A stretch of DNA of 64,000 nt from positions 62,001-126,000 of the forward strand of contig CAMFHE010000006.1 of NCBI GenBank assembly GCA_945952045.1. Direction: 5' to 3'. The stretch is from an uncultured Rhizobium sp. (GTDB taxonomy: Bacteria > Pseudomonadota > Alphaproteobacteria > Rhizobiales > Rhizobiaceae). The position numbers and the translations under genes were made by a program. Below are positions 58,047-64,000 of this stretch, piece after piece; within the stretch, counting starts at the first letter, position 1; each line of letters opens with the position of its first letter. Under the pieces are notes generated by a model. The model was given only the letters and a program-made list of their open reading frames with translations, did not search any database and was not told the DNA's origin.

Positions 58047-58625
58047 ATGGCAATCCCCCATTTTTCCCTGCTGACCATCTGCGGTATCGACGAGTTGCCG
58101 GAACACCGTCCGCGCAAGGTCACGCATGTTCTTTCCATCGTCGATCCCGGTCTGCCCGATCTCGAAGCCTTCAGCTCCTACGATCCGCATCACCGCACGA
58201 TCATGCATTTCCATGACATCATCGATCCATTGCCGGGTCAGATCATGCCGCAGCAGAAGGATGTCGAAAAAATCCTCGCTCTCGGCAGCGATTATGCTGG
58301 CAGCGAGCTGGCGATCGCCGAGGCGCATCTGCTGGTGCATTGCCATATGGGCATCTCGCGCTCGACGGCGGCGATGCTGTCCCTGATGGCGCAGGCCGAT
58401 CCGGACGCACCGGAAGATCTGCTGTTCGAGCGGCTGCGCGCCATCCGCCCGCGCGCCTGGCCGAATTCCGTGATGATCGGTTATGCCGACCATCTGCTCG
58501 GTCGCAACGGCCGCCTGACCGCAGCGCTCAGCCGCCATTATGGCTTCCAGAAGCGCCACCAGGAATATATCTCGACATGGATGGTCGAGCTTGGCCGCAT
58601 CCGCGAAGTCGCGATGGCCGCCTGA
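58047..58625 (+). CDS. Dual-specificity/tyrosine phosphatase-like protein
   Basis: 192 residues from the ATG at 58047 (GAAGGA upstream). The Cys-x5-Arg signature is HCHMGISRST (about 105-114), with a possible general-acid Asp in HDIIDPLPG (about 57-65). Cytosolic. Such rhizobial proteins are annotated as tyrosine or dual-specificity phosphatases; the substrate is unknown. No partner kinase is adjacent, though a sensor-kinase operon follows 180 bases later. Confidence 0.82.
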   Translation: MAIPHFSLLTICGIDELPEHRPRKVTHVLSIVDPGLPDLEAFSSYDPHHRTIMHFHDIIDPLPGQIMPQQKDVEKILALGSDYAGSELAIAEAHLLVHCHMGISRSTAAMLSLMAQADPDAPEDLLFERLRAIRPRAWPNSVMIGYADHLLGRNGRLTAALSRHYGFQKRHQEYISTWMVELGRIREVAMAA

Positions 58626-58639
58626 AATCTCGAAAAACG

Positions 58640-58670
58640 CGCGAAAGGAGTCCTGTCGGCTCCTTTCGCG
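58640..58670. other. Stem-loop after the phosphatase gene
   Basis: Perfect 11-base stem CGCGAAAGGAG / CTCCTTTCGCG with a nine-base loop, 15 bases after the stop. No T-tract on the plus strand; a weak terminator or processing site. Confidence 0.55.
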
Positions 58671-58806
58671 GGAAAATTCAAAAATTCAAGCCGCATTTTC
58701 GTCAAATCCGTACAGAATTCGCGAGAATCGACGCGGTGGCTCTGGACAAGTCGAGAGGCTGTCTTATCTCGGGCGAGGAGTTCTCCTTTCGCGTCCGGTT
58801 TGAGGC

Positions 58807-61800
58807 ATGTTCCCCGACATGAAGACAAGTTTTGACGAGCGGGTCGCACCCTGGCTTTACAGCCTGCTTGCCATCCTGATTGTCGGTCCGTTTCTGGCCG
58901 ATTTGATGCTTCCGTTGGGTACGGCGGTCTGGCTCGTCTATATTCTGGCGGTCGCGGTATCCTTCTTCTCCCGCCGGGCATTCGTGCCATTTGCGTTGGC
59001 GGCGCTGATCACCGTCCTGTTGACGATCGGCTATTTTTTCGCGCCGGAGGGCGTTGCGCGCGAACTGGCGCAGGTCAACCGCAGTCTTTGCTCCATCACG
59101 GCCTGGATCATGGCTGCAAGCGGCTATCTGTTTATCCGCAATCGCAGTGAAATACGCCGGCAGGAATGGTTGCAGTCGGTGCAGCTGGGTCTTGCCGAGC
59201 GCATTTCCGGCGAGCAGACGCTACCGGATCTGTCTGCCAACATCCTCGATCACCTGCGCCAGCATCTCGGCGCGGAAAGCGCTGCGCTGTTTGCGCGCAA
59301 CGAAGGCGCATTCGAGCGCACCGCGAGTTATGGCATTCCCGCCGATGCGCCCGTTCCCCAGCGCATCCAGATCGGCGATGGCCTGCTTGGTCAGGTTGCC
59401 AAGGACGGTCGCATGATAGCGCTGTCCGATGTGCCGGAAAACTATATCTATGTTGGTTCGTCGCTTGGCCGCAGCGTGCCGCGCCATGTGGCGATCGCAG
59501 CGGCTGAAACGGATGGTGAAATCCATGCCGTTTTCGAACTCGGCTTCCTGAAGCTGCCCAGGCGGTCCTATGCTGAAGTGCTGGAGCGGCTTGGCCCTAT
59601 GATCGGCACGGCCGTTCGTTCCGCCGAATATCGGTCGACGCTGCGCCGTCTGTTGGAGGAAACGCAGCAACAGGCCGCAGAGCTCAGCGCCCAGAGCGAC
59701 GAATTGCGCGCCGCCAACGACGAACTGGAAGCGCAAACGCATGCCTTGCAGGAATCGCAGGCGCGGCTTGAGCTGCAACAGACCGAGCTTGAGCAGACCA
59801 ACACCCAGCTCGAGGCCCAGACGCAGGAGCTGGAAGCGCAGCGCGACGATCTCTCCCGCGCCCAGGCATCGCTGCAGAAACAGGCGCGCGATCTGGAACA
59901 AAGCAGCCGCTACAAGTCCGAATTCCTGTCCAACATGTCGCATGAATTGCGCACGCCCCTCAATTCGCTGCTCATCCTCGCGCAGCTTCTGGCCGAAAAC
60001 CGCAGCGGCAATCTGACCGAAGAACAGGTGAAGTTTGCCCGCACCATCGGCTCCTCGGGCAACGACCTTCTGACGCTGATCAACGATATTCTCGATATCT
60101 CCAAGATCGAGGCCGGTCAGGTGGAGCTGCAATTGCAGCCCGTCTCGATTGCCGATCTCGTCGCCAAGCTGAAATCCACCTTCGAGCCGGCGGCGACGCA
60201 GAAAGCGCTGACGCTGCGGACGGAAATTGCAGCCGACCTGCCGGGGCTTCTGACAACGGATCCGCTGCGGCTGGAGCAGGTTCTCAAGAACTTCCTCTCC
60301 AACGCCTTGAAATTCACCCATCAGGGCGAAGTGGCGCTGACCGTCGAGCGCACCGACAAGAACGAGGTCGCCTTTGCCGTGCGGGATACCGGCATCGGCG
60401 TTTCCGCCGAGCAGCAGCAGGCGATCTTCGAGCCGTTCCGTCAGGCCGACGGTACGATCAGCCGCAAATATGGCGGCACAGGCCTTGGCCTGTCGATCTC
60501 GCGCGAGCTCGGCGCTCTGCTTGGCGGGCGCATCGTCGTTTCCAGCAAGGAAGGCCAGGGCAGCACCTTCACCATCATCCTGCCGGTCGAATACGATGAG
60601 AAGCTCGCGCAGCGGCGCAGCGAGACGGTTGCCGCCGGCAAGACGGTCAAGCTTGCGGCGCCCTCCCCTGCTCCGATTGCCGTGCTGCCCATCACCCCCC
60701 CGCAAACGGTTGCGGCTCCCCTCGTGACCGAGCCGCGACCGGGTCCCGTCCCGGATGACCGCGCCAAACTGTCGCCGGGCGATCGCGTCATGCTTGCCGT
60801 CGAAGACGATGCCACCTTCGCCGCCATTCTCTACGATCTGGCCCATGAGCTCGGTTTCCGCTGCATCGTCGCCGGCACGGCCGATGACGGCGTGACCCTG
60901 GCGCGCCAATATCTGCCGCATGCGATCATTCTCGACATCGGCCTGCCCGACCATACCGGTCTCTTCGTGCTCGACCGCTTGAAGCATGACATGCGCACCC
61001 GCCACATTCCGGTCCATGTCGTCTCGGCGGCGGATTACATCCTGAAGGCCCGTGCGCTCGGCGCGGTGGGCTATACTTTGAAGCCGGTGAAACACGAGGA
61101 ACTCGCACACGCTCTTCAGGGCATGGAAGGCAGCCTGGTGCAGCCATTGCGCCGTGTTCTCGTGGTCGAGGACGACGCAACGCAGCTGGAAAGCGTGCAA
61201 CTGCTACTTGGCTCGCACAATGTCGATACGGTCGGCGCCAAATCGGGATCGGAATGCCTGGAGCGACTGCGCGGCGAGGCATTCGACTGCATCGTTCTGG
61301 ATCTGACCTTGCCGGATGCCTCGGGCCTCGACGTTCTCGATCGCGTCCGTCAGGATCCGTCGATCACCGTCCCGCCTGTCATCGTTTATACCGGTCGCGA
61401 TTTGTCCGCCGACGATGAGCTTAGGCTGCGCAAATATGCGCAATCGATCATCATCAAGGGCGCAAAGTCGCCGGAACGCCTGCTCGATGAGGTCACGCTG
61501 TTTTTGCATCAGGTGGTCTCGGCGCTGCCGAACCGCCAGCAGGAAATGCTGGCGAAGTCGCTCAATCGTGACGAGGCGGTCGAAGGACGTCGCATCCTTG
61601 TGGTCGAGGACGACGTGCGCAACGTCTACGCGCTCACCAGCATTTTCGAAGCGCATGGCGCCGTCGTCACCATTGCCCGTAACGGCCTGGAGGCGCTCGA
61701 TATCGTCGACAAGCGCATGATTGCCGGCGGCCCCATGCCCTTCGATCTCGTGCTGATGGATGTCATGATGCCGGAAATGGACGGGCTGACGGCAACGCGC

Positions 61801-61971
61801 GAATTGCGCAGCCGCCCGCGTCTCAATGCCTTGCCGATCATCATGCTGACGGCAAAGGCGATGCCACAGGATCAGGAACTGTGCATGGCGGCCGGCGCCA
61901 ACGATTACCTCGCCAAACCGCTCGACGTCGATAAGCTGCTGTCGCTGGTCCGGGTCTGGATGTCGCGATGA
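58807..61971 (+). CDS. Hybrid sensor histidine kinase with three receiver domains
   Basis: 1054 residues. Membrane helices within about 15-105 (LYSLLAILIVGPFLADLMLP), GAF-like domain about 135-285, coiled coil about 290-370 rich in Gln/Glu, HisKA with phospho-His in FLSNMSHELRTPLNS, HATPase (NFLSNALKFT, DTGIGV, GGTGLGLSIS), then three receivers: one with LDIGLPDHTG, one with LDLTLPDASG and a last one with LMDVMMPEMDG. The last has all acidic-pocket residues. A multi-input phosphorelay hub whose output is unknown. Its stop overlaps the CheR-like gene (ATGA). Confidence 0.93.
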   Translation: MFPDMKTSFDERVAPWLYSLLAILIVGPFLADLMLPLGTAVWLVYILAVAVSFFSRRAFVPFALAALITVLLTIGYFFAPEGVARELAQVNRSLCSITAWIMAASGYLFIRNRSEIRRQEWLQSVQLGLAERISGEQTLPDLSANILDHLRQHLGAESAALFARNEGAFERTASYGIPADAPVPQRIQIGDGLLGQVAKDGRMIALSDVPENYIYVGSSLGRSVPRHVAIAAAETDGEIHAVFELGFLKLPRRSYAEVLERLGPMIGTAVRSAEYRSTLRRLLEETQQQAAELSAQSDELRAANDELEAQTHALQESQARLELQQTELEQTNTQLEAQTQELEAQRDDLSRAQASLQKQARDLEQSSRYKSEFLSNMSHELRTPLNSLLILAQLLAENRSGNLTEEQVKFARTIGSSGNDLLTLINDILDISKIEAGQVELQLQPVSIADLVAKLKSTFEPAATQKALTLRTEIAADLPGLLTTDPLRLEQVLKNFLSNALKFTHQGEVALTVERTDKNEVAFAVRDTGIGVSAEQQQAIFEPFRQADGTISRKYGGTGLGLSISRELGALLGGRIVVSSKEGQGSTFTIILPVEYDEKLAQRRSETVAAGKTVKLAAPSPAPIAVLPITPPQTVAAPLVTEPRPGPVPDDRAKLSPGDRVMLAVEDDATFAAILYDLAHELGFRCIVAGTADDGVTLARQYLPHAIILDIGLPDHTGLFVLDRLKHDMRTRHIPVHVVSAADYILKARALGAVGYTLKPVKHEELAHALQGMEGSLVQPLRRVLVVEDDATQLESVQLLLGSHNVDTVGAKSGSECLERLRGEAFDCIVLDLTLPDASGLDVLDRVRQDPSITVPPVIVYTGRDLSADDELRLRKYAQSIIIKGAKSPERLLDEVTLFLHQVVSALPNRQQEMLAKSLNRDEAVEGRRILVVEDDVRNVYALTSIFEAHGAVVTIARNGLEALDIVDKRMIAGGPMPFDLVLMDVMMPEMDGLTATRELRSRPRLNALPIIMLTAKAMPQDQELCMAAGANDYLAKPLDVDKLLSLVRVWMSR

Positions 61972-62846
61972 CTGACCCTGCCGTGAGCGCGCGCACCGTC
62001 GAAGACATCGAACTCGATCTTCTGCTCGAGGCGATCTATCAGCGCAGCCACTACGATTTCCGCGGTTATTCGCGTGCCTCGCTGGCGCGACGCATGGAAC
62101 AGGCCAGGCAGCATTTCGGCTGCGCAAGCCTTTCCATGCTGCAGCATCGCTTGCTGCATGATCCCACGGTATTTCATAACCTATTGAATTTCCTAACGGT
62201 TCAGGTTAGCGAACTCTTCCGTGATCCCGCTTATTACCGGGCTTTACGCGAACAGGTCGTGCCGCATTTGCGCACCTATCCCTCGCTGAAAGTCTGGGTT
62301 GCCGGATGCAGCGATGGCGAGGAACTGTATTCGCTCGCCATTCTTTTCCGGGAGGAAGGTCTCGACTCGCGCACGATCTTTTATGCGACGGATATCAATC
62401 CCGAAGCCTTGCGCAAGGCCGAGGCAGGCATCTACGCCATCGACCGCCTGCCGCAATTTACCGAAAATCACCGGGCATCCGGTGCAAAGACTTCTTTGTC
62501 GGACTATTATACCGCGGCTTATGGAGCGGCGGTGTTCGACAAGAGCCTGAAAGCACAGACCGTCTTCTCGGAGCACAGCCTTGTGTCGGATCAGGTCTTT
62601 GCCGAGGTGCATCTGGTCTCTTGCCGCAACGTGCTCATATATTTCGACAGGCAGTTGCAGGATCGCGCGTTCGGCCTATTTGAACAGTCGCTTGTGCGTG
62701 GCGGTTTTTTGGGATTAGGCATGCAGGAGACAATGAGTTTTTCCGGCTATACCGCGCATTTCGACGTCTTCGCGTCGAAGGAAAAAATTTATCGCAGGCA
62801 TGCGCGTGGCCCGGCGGACAAAGGATTGCTGAATGGCGTTTCGTGA
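61968..62846 (+). CDS. CheR-family methyltransferase in a kinase operon
   Basis: 292 residues. N-terminal CheR helical domain (YDFRGYSRASLARRMEQARQ), SAM motif VWVAGCSDGEELYSLAI and late motif SCRNVLIYFDRQL. It differs from the chemotaxis CheR at 11877. Coupled to the hybrid kinase (ATGA) and overlapping the next kinase by 13 bases, with no CheB or receptor nearby. Its methylation target is unknown; family members in such operons are thought to act in kinase signalling. Confidence 0.88.
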   Translation: MTDPAVSARTVEDIELDLLLEAIYQRSHYDFRGYSRASLARRMEQARQHFGCASLSMLQHRLLHDPTVFHNLLNFLTVQVSELFRDPAYYRALREQVVPHLRTYPSLKVWVAGCSDGEELYSLAILFREEGLDSRTIFYATDINPEALRKAEAGIYAIDRLPQFTENHRASGAKTSLSDYYTAAYGAAVFDKSLKAQTVFSEHSLVSDQVFAEVHLVSCRNVLIYFDRQLQDRAFGLFEQSLVRGGFLGLGMQETMSFSGYTAHFDVFASKEKIYRRHARGPADKGLLNGVS

Positions 62847-64000
62847 GCCCGTCAAATTCTTGCTGGTCGATGATCTCGAGGAAAACCTCATCGCTCTGGA
62901 AGCACTGCTGCGCCGTGACGATCTCGAACTGATCAAGGCTCGCTCCGCCGCCGAGGCGTTGGAGATGTTGCTGGTCCACGATATCGCGCTTGCATTGCTC
63001 GATGTGCAGATGCCCGAGATGAACGGCTTTGAACTGGCCGAACTGATGCGCGGCCCGGAGCGCACCCGCACGATCCCGATCATTTTCGTCACGGCCCTGC
63101 CGACGGATGAGAAGCGCCGCTTCCGCGGCTACGAAATGGGCGCCGTCGATTATTTGCAGAAGCCGATCGACCCGCAGGTTCTGGCCAGCAAGGCCGGCGT
63201 ATTTTTCGAGCTGGCGCGCCAGCGGCAGGAATTGCGGGCCAAGGCTGCGCAATTGTCGAATGCCTTGCAGGCGCTCGAAGCCCATACCGACAATTCTCCC
63301 CTCGCCTGCGTGCGCTTCGATGCCGATCTACGCATCGCTTCCTGGTCGAAGGGCGCTGCCCGCCTTTTTGGATGGGAGCCGCGCGAGGCTGTCGGCCGTT
63401 CCATTGCCGAATTGAACTGGTTGCGGCCGGACGAGATCGCGACATTGCGCGAGACCGCGACCGCGATCGCCCGTGGCGATGGCGAAGGTCGCGCCGTCCG
63501 TGCGCTGACCGCGCGCGGCAAGTCGGGCCAGGAGATTGCCGCGGAATGGTATCTCTCCGCGCTGACCAGCCGGGAGGGCGTCTCGCTTTCGGCGCAGATC
63601 CTCGATGTCACGGAGCGCCGCAAGGCTGAAAAGACGCAGCGTCTCCTGATCGGCGAACTCAATCATCGGGTCAAGAACACGCTCGCGACGGTGCAGGCCA
63701 TGGCCTCTCAGACGCTGAAGCACACAGCCTCACCCAAGGATTTCGCCCGCACCTTTACAGGCCGCATCCATGCGCTTTCCAAGGCCCATTCGATGCTCAG
63801 CGATACCACCTGGGAAGGCGCCTGCCTCAGCGAGTTGGTCCGCGATCAGCTCAGTCTCGGTTCACTGGATGCCGCGCGCTTTGCCGTCGAAGGCCCGGAA
63901 CTGCAGCTGAAGCCGCAGCAGGCATTGCATTTTGCCCTGATCATTCACGAGCTTGCGACCAACGCAACGAAGTATGGCGCGCATTCGACGGCGCAGGGGC
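62834..64000 (+). CDS. Receiver-PAS-HWE histidine kinase (cut by window end)
   Basis: 389 codons visible, no stop before the edge. Starts at ATG 62834 inside the end of the CheR-like gene. Receiver domain about 8-125 with LLDVQMPEMNG, then a coil, a PAS domain about 150-265 (LACVRFDADLRIASWSKGAA), and an HWE/HisKA2-type kinase: the phospho-His in LIGELNHRVKNTLATVQAMA and the N-box HELATNATKYGAHS. HWE kinases often feed PhyR-type general-stress or light signalling (established for the family). Start of the ATP-lid is beyond the window. Confidence 0.9.

Overview
The window is high-GC DNA with tightly packed, often translationally coupled genes. Gene content points to a member of the Rhizobiaceae (Rhizobium/Agrobacterium/Sinorhizobium group): a fused SecDF, a rhizobial-type propionyl-CoA carboxylase/methylmalonyl-CoA mutase module, a PrsDE-like type I exporter, an APS-type polysaccharide locus and an HWE-family kinase. 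No rRNA, tRNA, insertion sequence, phage gene or CRISPR array was seen. The window starts beyond the end of an unidentified gene and cuts a kinase at its right edge.

Layout. 0.1-13.9 kb is a complete chemotaxis locus. A divergent soluble receptor-like protein faces the operon STAS-cheY-cheA-cheW-mcp-mcp-mcp-cheW-cheR-cheB, which ends at a hairpin terminator. The three tandem receptors have almost identical signalling domains but one, two and three HAMP modules. 13.9-17.7 kb holds a host-attachment-family protein, secDF and a small secreted protein. 17.7-21.4 kb is copper homeostasis: a CueR/HmrR regulator, a CopA ATPase and a CopZ chaperone with two visible CueR operators, then a YbaN-like membrane protein. 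21.5-25.2 kb is a tryptophan/kynurenine operon (2-aminobenzoate-CoA ligase, kynU, kynA). 25.2-32.9 kb is propionate catabolism (methylmalonyl-CoA mutase, pccA, a small membrane protein, pccB) facing an XRE/short-chain-acyl regulator. 32.9-34.1 kb has a phosphoribosyltransferase and an unknown protein.

34.2-49.9 kb is the most distinctive part. A type I secretion pair (HlyD-like adaptor, ABC exporter) lies beside two unusual proteins that look like its substrates. One carries a repeated G-N/D-rich unit; the other is an acidic Asn/Asp/Ser-rich protein with K-x-E-D-S-x-N repeats. After an AT-rich control region come a LuxR-type regulator and a six-gene operon resembling the arabinose-containing polysaccharide (APS) locus of S. 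meliloti: UDP-xylose synthase, UDP-xylose epimerase, GT2 synthase, UDP-glucose dehydrogenase, a DUF995-like protein and a GH26-like hydrolase. My inference is one surface/biofilm island combining secreted proteins with a polysaccharide.

50.0-58.6 kb holds a guanidinobutyrase/agmatinase-type ureohydrolase, ribB under an FMN riboswitch, a CUT2 sugar or AI-2 ABC importer ending at a strong terminator, its divergent DeoR regulator, and a small dual-specificity-type phosphatase. 58.8-64.0 kb is a signalling operon: a hybrid kinase with three receiver domains, a CheR-like methyltransferase and an HWE-type histidine kinase cut by the window end.
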